DNA of 64,000 bases, from positions 3,472,001 through 3,536,000 of the forward strand of contig NZ_CP019699.1 of the NCBI RefSeq assembly GCF_002005165.1, in the 5' to 3' direction. This DNA comes from Novibacillus thermophilus. GTDB lineage: Bacteria; Bacillota; Bacilli; Thermoactinomycetales; Novibacillaceae. Each line of letters begins with the position of its first letter. The first letter of the stretch is position 1. The notes beneath the pieces were generated by a model. That model saw only the letters and a list, made by a program, of their open reading frames with translations, did no database searches and had not been told where the DNA came from. A program made the translations under genes and the position numbers. Of the stretch, positions 10,052 to 23,126 are shown in pieces.

Positions 10052-10566
10052 TGACTGGTCACCTTCTTCCCAGTCTTCGCTTCGTAGCGAATCTTTTCCT
10101 GCAATTTGTTCACGCCGTAAATGAGGGCAGCCGGGTTCGGCGGACAGCCCGGGATGTAGACGTCAACGGGGATGATCTGGTCGACCCCTTTGATGACTGA
10201 ATACGATTTCACGTAGGGCCCTCCGGCCGTCGCACACGACCCCATGGCGATGACCCACTTCGGTTCCGGCATTTGATCGTACAAGCGCCGAATGACGGGC
10301 CCCATCTTCTTCGTGACGGTCCCGGAAACGATCATGACGTCGGCCTGCCGCGGTGAGCTGCGGTAGAACACGCCAAAGCGGTCGAAATCGTACCGTGCTG
10401 TACTGGCTGTCATCATTTCAATGGCACAGCAGGCAAGGCCGAACTGCAGCGGCCACATCGAATTGCTGCGCGCCCACGCCTTAATTTGTTCCAGAGTCGT
10501 AAACAGTACGTTCCGCTCGACGGCTTCTTGCTCGTCTACGGCCAGTTGTTCAAGGTTCATATCCAT
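10048..10566 (-). CDS. nuoB: NADH-quinone oxidoreductase subunit B
   Basis: NuoB holds cluster N2, the last iron-sulfur centre before quinone. The four expected cysteines are present: Cys46-Cys47 ([10 protein letters not shown]), Cys111 (GSCATAGG) and Cys141 (PGCPPNP). The open frame extends to 10689, but that would lie inside nuoA. The ATG at 10566 has an AAGGTG site and overlaps nuoA by ten bases; a second ATG is two codons later. The product is 172 residues, a normal length. Confidence 0.97.
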   Translation of the reverse strand: MDMNLEQLAVDEQEAVERNVLFTTLEQIKAWARSNSMWPLQFGLACCAIEMMTASTARYDFDRFGVFYRSSPRQADVMIVSGTVTKKMGPVIRRLYDQMPEPKWVIAMGSCATAGGPYVKSYSVIKGVDQIIPVDVYIPGCPPNPAALIYGVNKLQEKIRYEAKTGKKVTSQ

Positions 10567-10931
10567 TCCAACACCTTCTTCTTCCAAGCGTAGATGAGGC
10601 CGATGATCAGAAGGAAGACGAAGATTCCCATTTCTAGCAGGATGAACAGTCCAATGTCGCTTCTCAACACGTCGTACGCCACAGCCCAAGGGTAGAGGAA
10701 GACGGTTTCAACGTCGAAAATGACGAACAGCAAGGCGAACATGTAGTAACGGACGTTAAACTGCAGCCAGCTTTGCTGGTACGGGTCGATACCGCTCTCA
10801 TAAGGGAGCAACTTTGCCTCGTACGGTTTGGACGGTCGCAACAACCGGCCAATCGTCCAAGCTACAATCGGAAGGGCAATGGCCAACAAGAAAAAAATAG
10901 CGAGGACGACGTAGTGGTTCGTGTACTCCAT
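10557..10931 (-). CDS. nuoA: NADH-quinone oxidoreductase subunit A
   Basis: A 124-residue subunit with three membrane helices. The conserved loop between helices one and two ([16 protein letters not shown], residues about 33-48) corresponds to the NuoA/ND3 loop that contacts the quinone cavity. It is the first gene of the nuo operon and is preceded by a good promoter, a short leader hairpin and a GGAGGG ribosome site. Confidence 0.95.
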   Translation of the reverse strand: MEYTNHYVVLAIFFLLAIALPIVAWTIGRLLRPSKPYEAKLLPYESGIDPYQQSWLQFNVRYYMFALLFVIFDVETVFLYPWAVAYDVLRSDIGLFILLEMGIFVFLLIIGLIYAWKKKVLEWI

Positions 10932-10956
10932 GCACGTTCCCTCCGGACATCAAGAA

Positions 10957-10977
10957 ACTGATCCCTTAAGAATCAGT
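10957..10977 (-). other. Inverted repeat in the nuoA leader
   Basis: ACTGAT and ATCAGT form a six-bp stem around a nine-base loop, between the nuo promoter and the nuoA ribosome site. There is no U-tract, so it is more likely an mRNA-stabilising hairpin or a protein site than a terminator. Confidence 0.4.
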
Positions 10978-11018
10978 CTTTTCTAATATTTATTATGAAC
11001 AATATGCATGCCGCCTCA

Positions 11019-11047
11019 ATTATAGCAAATGCCATTCTTTGTGTCTA
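11019..11047 (-). promoter_or_regulatory. SigA-type promoter of the nuo operon
   Basis: On the minus strand TAGACA (11047-11042) is separated by 17 bases from TATAAT (11024-11019). The -10 is extended (TGCTATAAT). It lies about 90 bases upstream of nuoA and after the atpC terminator. Confidence 0.75.
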
Positions 11048-11055
11048 ACGGGAAA

Positions 11056-11083
11056 CGGGAAAGGCCTCTTCCGTCCTTTCCCG
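11056..11083 (-). terminator. Probable terminator after atpC
   Basis: The minus strand shows CGGGAAAGG and CCTTTCCCG as a 9-bp stem with a 10-base loop, just after the atpC stop. The downstream U-tract is weak (GTTTCCCG), so termination may be partial. Confidence 0.5.
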
Positions 11084-11091
11084 CTCACCAC

Positions 11092-11493
11092 CTATTTCTT
11101 TTTGGCTACTTTCAAACGGTTGAGCGCACGATTTAGCGCCAGCTCTGCCCGGTGAAAGTCGATGTTCTCCTGTTTTTCCCGCAGCCTTTTTTCGGCCCGC
11201 TCTTTGGCCGCCTTCGCGCGTTCGACGTCAATTTCCTCCGGAAATTCGGAAGACTCCGCCAGAATCGTGACCGACTCCGGTTTGACCTCCATAAATCCTC
11301 CACTGATGGCAGCTATCACTTCACGGCCGTCTTGTTTGATGCGGACGGCACTAATCTGGAGCATAGCCGCCAGTGGAGAATGGTTGGGAAGCACACCGAT
11401 CTCACCTTCTGTCGTTCTGGCGATCACCATTTCCGCCTGTTCGCTGAACACTTTGCGATCAGGTGTGACGATATCGACTTGCATCGTACTCAT
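11092..11493 (-). CDS. atpC: ATP synthase F1 epsilon subunit
   Basis: This 133-residue subunit has the N-terminal beta-sandwich (IVTPDRKVFSEQAEMV, LPNHSPLAAML) and a C-terminal two-helix domain rich in Glu, Arg and Lys (residues about 90-133). The C-terminal domain inhibits ATP hydrolysis in many bacteria. It is the last gene of the atp operon and starts 28 bases after the atpD stop. Confidence 0.97.
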   Translation of the reverse strand: MSTMQVDIVTPDRKVFSEQAEMVIARTTEGEIGVLPNHSPLAAMLQISAVRIKQDGREVIAAISGGFMEVKPESVTILAESSEFPEEIDVERAKAAKERAEKRLREKQENIDFHRAELALNRALNRLKVAKKK

Positions 11494-11521
11494 CTCTGCC
11501 TGCCTCCCCGCGCCGCGTCAC

Positions 11522-13886
<2,365 letters not shown>

Positions 13887-14022
13887 GTGGTATCACCACC
13901 TTATCTCAAAACGTTGTGGCGAAAGACTAATTTCCAGTACACACGCAGTGAGCTTGAAACACTCCCTCTCACTGGGAATCAACCTGTTCGCCGACTGTAT
14001 GCACCGTCCTGTACTCCCAAGG

Positions 14023-15551
<1,529 letters not shown>

Positions 15552-15565
15552 TCACCCCTGTCTCA

Positions 15566-16105
15566 TTAAACTTGCGTCTCTTGCAATCGTCTCTGGAACC
15601 GTGCCAATTTCCCGGCCACACTCCCGTCGTACACCCGGTCGGCAATCCGCACGAGTACACCGCCTTGAATACCCGGTTCCACTTTGTTCTGAAGCTTCAC
15701 TTTTTTGCCGACGAGGGCACTAAACCTCGATTCTAACCGGTTTAAATCCGCTTCCGAGAGCTTTATCGCCGTGACGGCCTCTCCCACTGAAACACCGCGG
15801 GATTCGTTGGCAAGCTCTGTCAGCTCCTCAGACACGAACGGAAGCAGCGCCTGTCTCCCTCTCTCGATGAGCAGGCTGATAAAATTGCGGCTGATGTCGC
15901 TTAACTGGGTGCCAAAGATGTTGGAAACGACCTGCTGTTTCTCATCCGCCGTAATGCGCGGGTGACGCAGAAAAGCGGCAAGCGCATCGTGATCCTGCAC
16001 ACTTTGGCTGACGAGTTCTATTTCCTCGACCACCCGATCTAATTGTCCCCGCTCTCGGGCCAACTCAAACAACGCTTCCGCGTACCTTTTGGCCACAACT
16101 CTCAT
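15566..16105 (-). CDS. atpH: ATP synthase delta subunit
   Basis: This 179-residue peripheral-stalk subunit links F1 to the b subunits. It shows the N-terminal helical domain (AKRYAEALFELARERGQLD) and the C-terminal VEPGIQGGVLVRIADRVYDGSV segment typical of AtpH. It overlaps atpF by four bases. Confidence 0.96.
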   Translation of the reverse strand: MRVVAKRYAEALFELARERGQLDRVVEEIELVSQSVQDHDALAAFLRHPRITADEKQQVVSNIFGTQLSDISRNFISLLIERGRQALLPFVSEELTELANESRGVSVGEAVTAIKLSEADLNRLESRFSALVGKKVKLQNKVEPGIQGGVLVRIADRVYDGSVAGKLARFQRRLQETQV

Positions 16106-16596
16106 ATGCGCTCCCCTACATCTTTCAAGTAGTCGTCGACCAACGTCTTCTGCGCCGCTTCGTCGATTTCTTTCTCAATGATCTTCGACGCGAGCATGAC
16201 AGACAGCGCCCCGACTTGGTCCCGCACCGCCGCCAGCGCCTGTTCCTTTTCGCGCTGAATTTCCTTCTGTGCGTCCTCCTTCAGCCGCTCAGCCTCCTCG
16301 CGCGCTTGCGCCAGTAAGTCTTGCGCCTGTTTATCGGCAGTCTGTTTTGCCCGCTCCAAAATTTCTTGAGCTTCGCGGCGGACCTTCGACATTTCCTCCC
16401 GCTGCTCTGCGAGCAGTTTCTCAGCTTCTTGCCGATTTTTCTCGGCCTCGGCCAAATCCTTTTCCACTTTCTCTTGCCGCGTCTGCATCACGTTCAAGAG
16501 GGGGCCGAATGCGTACCGTTTCAGCAGGAGAAACAAAATGATGAACACGACCAGTTGGTACAGTGTCGTGCCCCACGATATCTCTATGCCTCCCAT
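16102..16596 (-). CDS. atpF: ATP synthase Fo subunit b
   Basis: This 164-residue peripheral-stalk protein has one N-terminal membrane helix (LYQLVVFIILFLLLKRYAF, about residues 11-29) followed by a long Glu/Lys/Gln-rich coiled coil. The open frame reaches 16674; the ATG at 16596 has a GGAG site and gives the usual MGGIEISWGT start. It overlaps atpH by four bases. Confidence 0.96.
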   Translation of the reverse strand: MGGIEISWGTTLYQLVVFIILFLLLKRYAFGPLLNVMQTRQEKVEKDLAEAEKNRQEAEKLLAEQREEMSKVRREAQEILERAKQTADKQAQDLLAQAREEAERLKEDAQKEIQREKEQALAAVRDQVGALSVMLASKIIEKEIDEAAQKTLVDDYLKDVGERI

Positions 16597-16766
16597 GCGT
16601 GTTCCACTCCTTTCAACAAGGCACTCACCTTTCTTGCCACTTCCGTTAGCTTCGATCGGCACAGTGATGCCCAAACGAGTCTCAGATGTTCGCCGGTAAA
16701 CGGTTCTGAGCGGTAAAAGATGGCGAAAGTCTCAAACGGACTTCGCCATACTTCCTCGTCGCTTGC

Positions 16767-17798
<1,032 letters not shown>

Positions 17799-18197
17799 CT
17801 AATCTTCCCCCCTTTCAACGTCTGACTGGCGGAGACGGTAACTGTAGACCAGTCCGTCAATATACAGTATAACGGTGGCGAGGATGAGTCCGACGGCAAG
17901 TGACGGCAAGTGGAACGTCTCAGCGTAGCGGATGGCGATCAAAGCTGCCAGCGCCACCAAGCTAAACCGCGTCATCATGCCGAGACCGCGGGGCTTCAGT
18001 CCGGCCGCCACCCGTTTGCCGAATTGATGCACTTTGACGGCCGTGTACAAGGCGTTGACGAGACTGACAACGGCGCCCAGGATCAAACCCGCAAACACGT
18101 GCTTGTACTCGGTAAACGCAAGACCCAGGACAAACAGAGCGAGAAGGTAGCACATCGTTTTGACTAGGCGGTGAACCCGCACTCTCAATTCGCTCAT
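17799..18197 (-). CDS. atpI: ATP synthase-associated protein AtpI
   Basis: A 132-residue protein with four hydrophobic segments, as in AtpI, which helps assemble the c-ring and has been linked to magnesium handling. The frame is open to 18395, but the ATG at 18197 overlaps the atpZ stop (ATGA) and gives the standard length. The C-terminus is polar. Confidence 0.88.
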   Translation of the reverse strand: MSELRVRVHRLVKTMCYLLALFVLGLAFTEYKHVFAGLILGAVVSLVNALYTAVKVHQFGKRVAAGLKPRGLGMMTRFSLVALAALIAIRYAETFHLPSLAVGLILATVILYIDGLVYSYRLRQSDVERGED

Positions 18198-18418
18198 AAA
18201 CCGTCTCCCAAAAAACGCTTGATCAAAAGGATCGTTCCGACAATGCCTAAGACCACTCCGGACAGGATGCCAACCACGAGAAAGATAGGACCCGTGCCGA
18301 GCACGCTGTCCAACCAGCGGCCTGCGAAAAGGCCGGCGACGATCCAAACGGCCGTCTGCATCCCGAGTGCCCCAAACAGACCGAAGGCACGCCACGGGCT
18401 CGATGTGTCCTTCTTCAA
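18194..18418 (-). CDS. atpZ: AtpZ/AtpI family membrane protein
   Basis: This 74-residue protein with two membrane helices is the first gene of the atp operon. The size and the GLFAGRWLDSVLGTGPIFLVVG segment (seen as GLFAGRWLD then GPIFLVVG) match AtpZ/AtpI proteins, which form an assembly or ion channel unit with AtpI. It is translationally coupled to atpI. Confidence 0.85.
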   Translation of the reverse strand: MKKDTSSPWRAFGLFGALGMQTAVWIVAGLFAGRWLDSVLGTGPIFLVVGILSGVVLGIVGTILLIKRFLGDGL

Positions 18419-18499
18419 CGGTCCGGCCCCTTTCTCACGTTGAGCCGTCTCTTCGACAGAGTCGTGATGGAGGGATCTCGATGACTTGCCATCCCCGCC

Positions 18500-18528
18500 A
18501 TGTTACAACAGCGGAACTACTTTGTCAA
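18500..18528 (-). promoter_or_regulatory. SigA-type promoter of the atp operon
   Basis: On the minus strand TTGACA (18528-18523) and TAACAT (18505-18500) are 17 bases apart, about 80 bases upstream of atpZ. I see no terminator between upp and this promoter. Confidence 0.65.
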
Positions 18529-18622
18529 CGCGTTCACAAGCACGGTTATTTTTACACTACACATTAAATTCTAAACAAATGTTGACGGTCTCGCCGATGT
18601 AAATTTGACGTTTTCTTGACGG

Positions 18623-19252
18623 TTATTTTGTCCCGAACAAGCGGTCTCCGGCATCGCCTAAACCGGGAACGATGTAACATTTTTCGTTCAGTTTTTCGTC
18701 CACGGCGGCGACAAAAATTTCGACGTCCGGATGTTGTTTTTGCACGCGCTCAATGCCTTCAGGGGCGGCGATAATGCACATCAGCTTGACGTTGTGGGCT
18801 CCTTTCTCTTTGAGCATGTGAATGGCTGCCGCCGCAGACCCGCCCGTGGCCAGCATCGGGTCCGTGACGATCAGTTCCCGCTCTTCAATGTCGGATGGCA
18901 GCTTGGCGTAGTATTCGACCGGTTCGTGCGTATCCGGATCGCGATACAGTCCGATGTGGCCGACTTTCGCCGCCGGAATGAGTTTCAAAATGCCGTCCAC
19001 CATGCCGAGACCGGCACGCAAAATCGGAATGACCCCCACTTTTTTACCGGATATGACGTGACACGTTGCCGGGGCGACAGGCGTTTCCACCTTCACCTCT
19101 TTGAGCGGCATTCCGCGTGTAATCTCGTAAGCCATCAGCGTGGACACTTCGTCGACGAGTTCGCGGAACTCTTTCGTTCCGGTTCGCTTGTCCCGAATGT
19201 AGGTCAATTTGTGCTGAATAAGGGGATGGTCGAGTATGTGTACTTTGCTCAA
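18623..19252 (-). CDS. upp: Uracil phosphoribosyltransferase
   Basis: Upp makes UMP from uracil and PRPP. The 209-residue protein carries the PRPP-binding segment [16 protein letters not shown] (residues about 128-143) and the C-terminal uracil-binding [17 protein letters not shown]. Length is normal. It lies between glyA and the atp operon as in B. subtilis. Confidence 0.97.
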   Translation of the reverse strand: MSKVHILDHPLIQHKLTYIRDKRTGTKEFRELVDEVSTLMAYEITRGMPLKEVKVETPVAPATCHVISGKKVGVIPILRAGLGMVDGILKLIPAAKVGHIGLYRDPDTHEPVEYYAKLPSDIEERELIVTDPMLATGGSAAAAIHMLKEKGAHNVKLMCIIAAPEGIERVQKQHPDVEIFVAAVDEKLNEKCYIVPGLGDAGDRLFGTK

Positions 19253-19320
19253 ACGTTGTCGCCTCCTTTGGATTCCTTCAACATTTTACAAGGGAAGGGG
19301 ACGAATGTCCACACACCTGG

Positions 19321-19344
19321 CCCCCTCTTGCAACCAAGAGGGGG
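19321..19344 (-). other. Strong GC hairpin between glyA and upp
   Basis: CCCCCTCTTG and CAAGAGGGGG form a perfect 10-bp stem with a four-base loop, ten bases after the glyA stop. Neither strand has a U-tract after it. It may be a pause or mRNA-processing hairpin, or a weak terminator. Confidence 0.5.
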
Positions 19345-19353
19345 CACTCACCG

Positions 19354-20601
19354 TCAAGCGTGTAAATCCGGGTAGAGCGGGTACTTCTCACACAAGTCGG
19401 CGACTCGCTTGCGCGCTTCGTTGTGGGCGGACTCGCTTTCCGGGTTTTTCAGCGTCAGCGCCATGATGCCGGCGATTTCTTCCATGGCCGCTTCGTCAAA
19501 GCCACGCGTCGTGACCGCCGGTGTCCCGATTCGCAAACCGCTTGTGACAAACGGCTTTTCTGGATCGAACGGGATGCTGTTTTTGTTGGTGGTAATTCCG
19601 ACAAGGTCCAAAAGCTCTTCGGCTCTTTTTCCGGTAAGGTTTAAGTTGCGCACATCGATGAGGATCAGGTGATTGTCGGTACCGCCCGAAATGAGATCGA
19701 ATCCTTCGTCGAGAAGAGATTGCGCCAGTGCTTTCGCGTTGGCGACGATTTTTTCGGAGTACTGTTTAAAATGGTCTTGTTGAGCTTCGCCGAGGGCGAC
19801 GGCTTTCGCGGCAATGACATGCATGAGCGGTCCGCCTTGAATACCGGGAAAGATCGCTTTGTCCACAGCTTTGGCGTGTTCAGCTTTGCACAAAATCATG
19901 CCACCCCGCGGCCCGCGCAACGTTTTATGGGTTGTCGTCGTGACAAAGTCGGCGTGTGGCACTGGATTCGGATGATGCCCCGTCGCCACGAGACCGGCAA
20001 TGTGCGCCATGTCCACCATAAACAAGGCCCCGACTTCTTTGGCGATCTGTCCCAGCTTTTCAAAGTCGATGATGCGCGGGTAGGCGCTCGCTCCGGCGAC
20101 GAGCAGTTTCGGCTTCTCCTTCAGCGCGATGCGCCGCACGTCGTCGTAGTCGATTTGGTGGGTGTCCTTGTCGACGCCGTAGTCGACAAACTCGTACTGT
20201 TGTCCGGAAAAGTTCACCGGGCTGCCGTGCGTCAAGTGACCCCCGTGGGCAAGGTTCATGCCGAGCACTTTGTCTCCCGGTTGAAGGGCGACAGTGTAAA
20301 CCGCCATGTTCGCTTGCGAACCGGAATGGGGTTGAACGTTGGCGTGGTCGGCCCCGAACAGGGCTTTAGCTCGGTCCCGCGCAATGTCTTCGACGACGTC
20401 CACATATTCACAGCCGCCGTAATACCGTTTGCCGGGGTACCCTTCGGCGTATTTGTTCGTCAACACCGTTCCCATCGCTTCCAGTACGGCGCGGCTGACG
20501 AAGTTTTCTGAAGCGATGAGTTCAATTTTTTCTCGCTGCCGTTTCAATTCTTTTGCGATGGTGTCCGCCACTTGCGGATCGCTTTGCCGGACGTGTTCCA
20601 A
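19354..20601 (-). CDS. glyA: Serine hydroxymethyltransferase
   Basis: GlyA converts serine and tetrahydrofolate to glycine and 5,10-methylene-THF. The PLP lysine is Lys226 in [14 protein letters not shown], and the [18 protein letters not shown] substrate motif is at about residues 51-68. The frame is open to 20652 with no ribosome site there. The TTG at 20601 has a strong GGAGGAG site, matches the family start (EHVRQSDPQ) and gives 415 residues. Confidence 0.97.
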   Translation of the reverse strand: MEHVRQSDPQVADTIAKELKRQREKIELIASENFVSRAVLEAMGTVLTNKYAEGYPGKRYYGGCEYVDVVEDIARDRAKALFGADHANVQPHSGSQANMAVYTVALQPGDKVLGMNLAHGGHLTHGSPVNFSGQQYEFVDYGVDKDTHQIDYDDVRRIALKEKPKLLVAGASAYPRIIDFEKLGQIAKEVGALFMVDMAHIAGLVATGHHPNPVPHADFVTTTTHKTLRGPRGGMILCKAEHAKAVDKAIFPGIQGGPLMHVIAAKAVALGEAQQDHFKQYSEKIVANAKALAQSLLDEGFDLISGGTDNHLILIDVRNLNLTGKRAEELLDLVGITTNKNSIPFDPEKPFVTSGLRIGTPAVTTRGFDEAAMEEIAGIMALTLKNPESESAHNEARKRVADLCEKYPLYPDLHA

Positions 20602-20642
20602 GTCACATCTCCTCCTGTCGTCACAAAACTCAAATCCCCCAT

Positions 20643-20671
20643 ATTGTAGCACAGTCTCACAAGCTTTCAGA
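20643..20671 (-). promoter_or_regulatory. Possible glyA promoter
   Basis: An extended -10, TGCTACAAT, has its TACAAT at 20648-20643. A weak -35 (CTGAAA) lies 16 bases upstream. It is about 40 bases upstream of the TTG start. Confidence 0.45.
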
Positions 20672-20811
20672 CGTCATAGGCACGATGTATGGCTCGGCCG
20701 GCACTTTTCGCCATCTGGAGACTGTACGACACGAGGGTACGTCGCTAATACGACGATCTGGGAAAACTGCTCAACCAAAAACGTGGACAACATCCCTCTC
20801 CCGCAAGACTC

Positions 20812-21363
20812 TCACTCGCCGTCCAGCACGTAGACGGCGCGGTGGCCGCCGATGAGTTTCGGGCGCGTCCGGGCGACGGTGACATGGGCTTGTCCGATTC
20901 GTTTCACGGACGGACGCACCGGCACGGCGACCGGCCGCAAGTGCATGCCAATGAAGGTGTCCCCGATGTCGATACCAGCGTGGGCTTGTACACTTTCGGC
21001 CATGACAGCATCGGGCCACTGCCGGTAAACGTAGGCTGCCATCGAACCGCCCGCGTTCGGAGCAGGGACGACGGTCACTTCGTCCAGCCTGAACCGTTCC
21101 AGTGTTTCCCGACGGACGACGAGGGCGCGGTTTAAATGTTCACAGCATTGGAAGGCGACGTGAAAGCCGTGTTCGCCGCTCAATTTTTCCACAGGAGCAA
21201 AGACAGCTTTGGCCACGTCACGGTTCCCTGCTGTCCCGATCCGCTCCCCGAGGACTTCGCTCGTACTCACCCCGACGACGAGAATGTGATTTTCAGAAAG
21301 GGGCATCACGTCCAGCAGCTCATCCAGCACCTGCTCGACCTGTTGCGAGATGTGGGACGTCAC
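20812..21363 (-). CDS. ywlG: YwlG, UPF0340 / TIGR01440 family protein
   Basis: A 183-residue soluble protein of the UPF0340 family, whose biochemical role is not established. Family features include the VGVSTSEVLGERIG segment (residues about 30-43), the FQCCEHLNRALV segment (about 70-81) with a Cys-Cys pair, and PNAGGSMA. It starts eleven bases after rpiB and matches the B. subtilis order ywlF(rpiB)-ywlG-glyA. Confidence 0.9.
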   Translation of the reverse strand: MTSHISQQVEQVLDELLDVMPLSENHILVVGVSTSEVLGERIGTAGNRDVAKAVFAPVEKLSGEHGFHVAFQCCEHLNRALVVRRETLERFRLDEVTVVPAPNAGGSMAAYVYRQWPDAVMAESVQAHAGIDIGDTFIGMHLRPVAVPVRPSVKRIGQAHVTVARTRPKLIGGHRAVYVLDGE

Positions 21364-21374
21364 ACGGATTCCTC

Positions 21375-21818
21375 CTAGTTTTTCGCTTCAATCTCGTGAA
21401 TTTTGCCGATGCGCCGCTCGTGACGGCCGCCGGCGAATTCAGTCTGCAACCACACTTTGACAATGTCTGCCGCCAGCCCAGGGCCTGTGACGCGCTCTCC
21501 CAGTGCGAGCACGTTGGCGTCGTTGTGCTCCCGACTCATGCGCGCGGAGTAGGTGTCGGTGACCACAGCACAACGGATGCCTTTCACTTTGTTTGCACTG
21601 ATAGACATGCCCAGCCCGGTGCCGCAAATGAGAATCCCCCGGTCCGCTTTTCCTTCAGCGACTTTCTCCGCAACGGGAAGGGCGTAGTCCGCGTAGTCGA
21701 CAGAGTCAGTGCAATCACACCCGACATCTTCTATTTCCACCTCTAAATCCGCCAGCACCGTTTTAATTTCTTCTTTCAAGTGGTATCCGCCGTGATCAGA
21801 ACCGATGGCAATTTTCAT
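21375..21818 (-). CDS. rpiB: Ribose-5-phosphate isomerase B
   Basis: RpiB interconverts ribose 5-phosphate and ribulose 5-phosphate. The 147-residue protein has the N-terminal IGSDHGGYHLK motif and the catalytic cysteine Cys65 in ILICGTGLGMSISANK. The frame is open to 21905; the ATG at 21818 has an AGGAGG site and fits family length. It could supply or drain the ribose phosphate made by the ribokinase elsewhere in this window. Confidence 0.95.
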   Translation of the reverse strand: MKIAIGSDHGGYHLKEEIKTVLADLEVEIEDVGCDCTDSVDYADYALPVAEKVAEGKADRGILICGTGLGMSISANKVKGIRCAVVTDTYSARMSREHNDANVLALGERVTGPGLAADIVKVWLQTEFAGGRHERRIGKIHEIEAKN

Positions 21819-21929
21819 CTCAGTCGTCCTCCTCGAAGCTCTTTTCACTTCATTATACCTTGTTGGGCAGCTCTCGCGAGATCGTTTTCCCTTCACTACC
21901 CTCAAGCTGTCTCAAGAAAGGGGGCTTTT

Positions 21930-22451
21930 TCAGGTCCCTTGGGCTTTCAGGCGGGCGACTAACCGGCGAAGGAGTGATTCCAGCTCGTCCGCACAATGTC
22001 GGTAGTCATCTAGTGTGCCACCTACCGGATCGGTTATGTCGTTACTCGCAGGAGCTTCCCCGTTTTCTTTTGGTCGGTCCGCGTTCTGGGACTGCCTCCT
22101 TTCCCTCTCGTTCTCGTTTACGTATTCCTTCAGCAAGTGAATTTTACCGGCATGTTCTGTAAAGCGGGCGGACAACGATTGCTTGTGCTGCGCCGTCATC
22201 ACCAGCACGATGTCAGCCCACGCCATGATTTCCGGGCTGACAGCCGTTGCACTTCCTTCAAAAAGGGCCTCCCGCTCCTTGAGTACAGTCACGGCGTTGT
22301 CAGCAAAATCAGCCCCCGGTATGGCGGCGACACCCGCCGACCTGACATCGACGTCTAATTCCGATTCACGCGCCAAACGGCGAAAGAGCCCTTCCGCCAT
22401 TGGGCTGCGGCATGTGTTCCCGGTACAGACGAACAGGATGCGCATACGCAT
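21930..22451 (-). CDS. ywlE: Protein arginine phosphatase YwlE
   Basis: This is a low-molecular-weight phosphatase fold with the loop CTGNTCRS: nucleophile Cys9 and Arg15. The threonine at position 13 corresponds to the residue that makes B. subtilis YwlE specific for phospho-arginine, reversing McsB kinase. The general acid lies in DITDPVGG. At 173 residues it is longer than the usual 150. The excess is a Glu/Arg/Gln/Asn-rich, probably disordered insert just before DPVGG. The ATG at 22451 has the best-spaced AAGGAGG site. Confidence 0.88.
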   Translation of the reverse strand: MRMRILFVCTGNTCRSPMAEGLFRRLARESELDVDVRSAGVAAIPGADFADNAVTVLKEREALFEGSATAVSPEIMAWADIVLVMTAQHKQSLSARFTEHAGKIHLLKEYVNENERERRQSQNADRPKENGEAPASNDITDPVGGTLDDYRHCADELESLLRRLVARLKAQGT

Positions 22452-22483
22452 CACACTCCCTCCTTAGGTAAAAACGAATGTGA

Positions 22484-23046
22484 TCACAACAAAAATTTAA
22501 TGCCGAAAGACAGTAGGATGGTCCCCCCACCAACTCACCGTAATCGCCCAACCACCTGCCGGCGAAGCGGCCGACGGTCAGTCCGATGCCCGCCATCACG
22601 CCGCCCCCGATGCCGAGCATGCTGGCCGCAAGGGTCATATTCGCGGAAAACAAGCCAAGGGAAAGTCCCGTCGACAGGGAATCGACACTGACACCCAAAG
22701 ACAGCAGGACCATTTTCCACAACGACGAATCATTCCACGACACGCGGGCTGTCTCACCGCGAAACCCGGACCAGATCATGTTAATCCCCAGCGCACAAAG
22801 CAGTACGCCCCCTGTATACGCGGCGACGGTCCCCATGACTTCCCCGAGCCACCTGCCGATGCTGATCCCGAGGAGCGGCATCAAAAAGTGAAACAAACCG
22901 ATCAAGAGGCTGATGACGTATATTTTTCGAAAAACGAGGCCGCGGATTCCGATGCTCAACCCGAGGGAAAAGGCGTCCATCCCAAGAGCGACGGCGATCA
23001 TTGACAAGGTTACGAACTGCCCCAAGCTTTCCGGATCTAATACCAT
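22484..23046 (-). CDS. mntP: MntP-type manganese exporter (one-base frameshift at 3' end)
   Basis: MntP proteins export Mn2+. The six-helix protein has the conserved GMDAFSLGLSIG and SVDSLSTGLSLG repeats with their paired aspartates. As sequenced the frame leaves the family after DYGELVGG and runs into ywlE (to 22366). At that point there are six G (plus-strand C at 22523-22528). Seven would give VGGTILLSFGIKFLL and a stop at 22486-22484, for a 187-residue protein of normal length that no longer overlaps ywlE. The ATG at 23046 has a GGAGGGA site. Confidence 0.88.
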
Positions 23047-23126
23047 GCGATCCCTCCGCACGTACGTCTCGTACAACATATGCCGTGCGCGGGGAAAACA
23101 TGACAAGCCTTGGGGCGGCTCCGTCT

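Noticed and set aside
19669-20511. Plus-strand open frame of 280 codons opposite glyA
   Set aside because: Shadow of glyA with no supporting signals.
20590-20640. T-box or glycine riboswitch before glyA
   Set aside because: The leader is only about 40 bases and has no T-box or aptamer motif.
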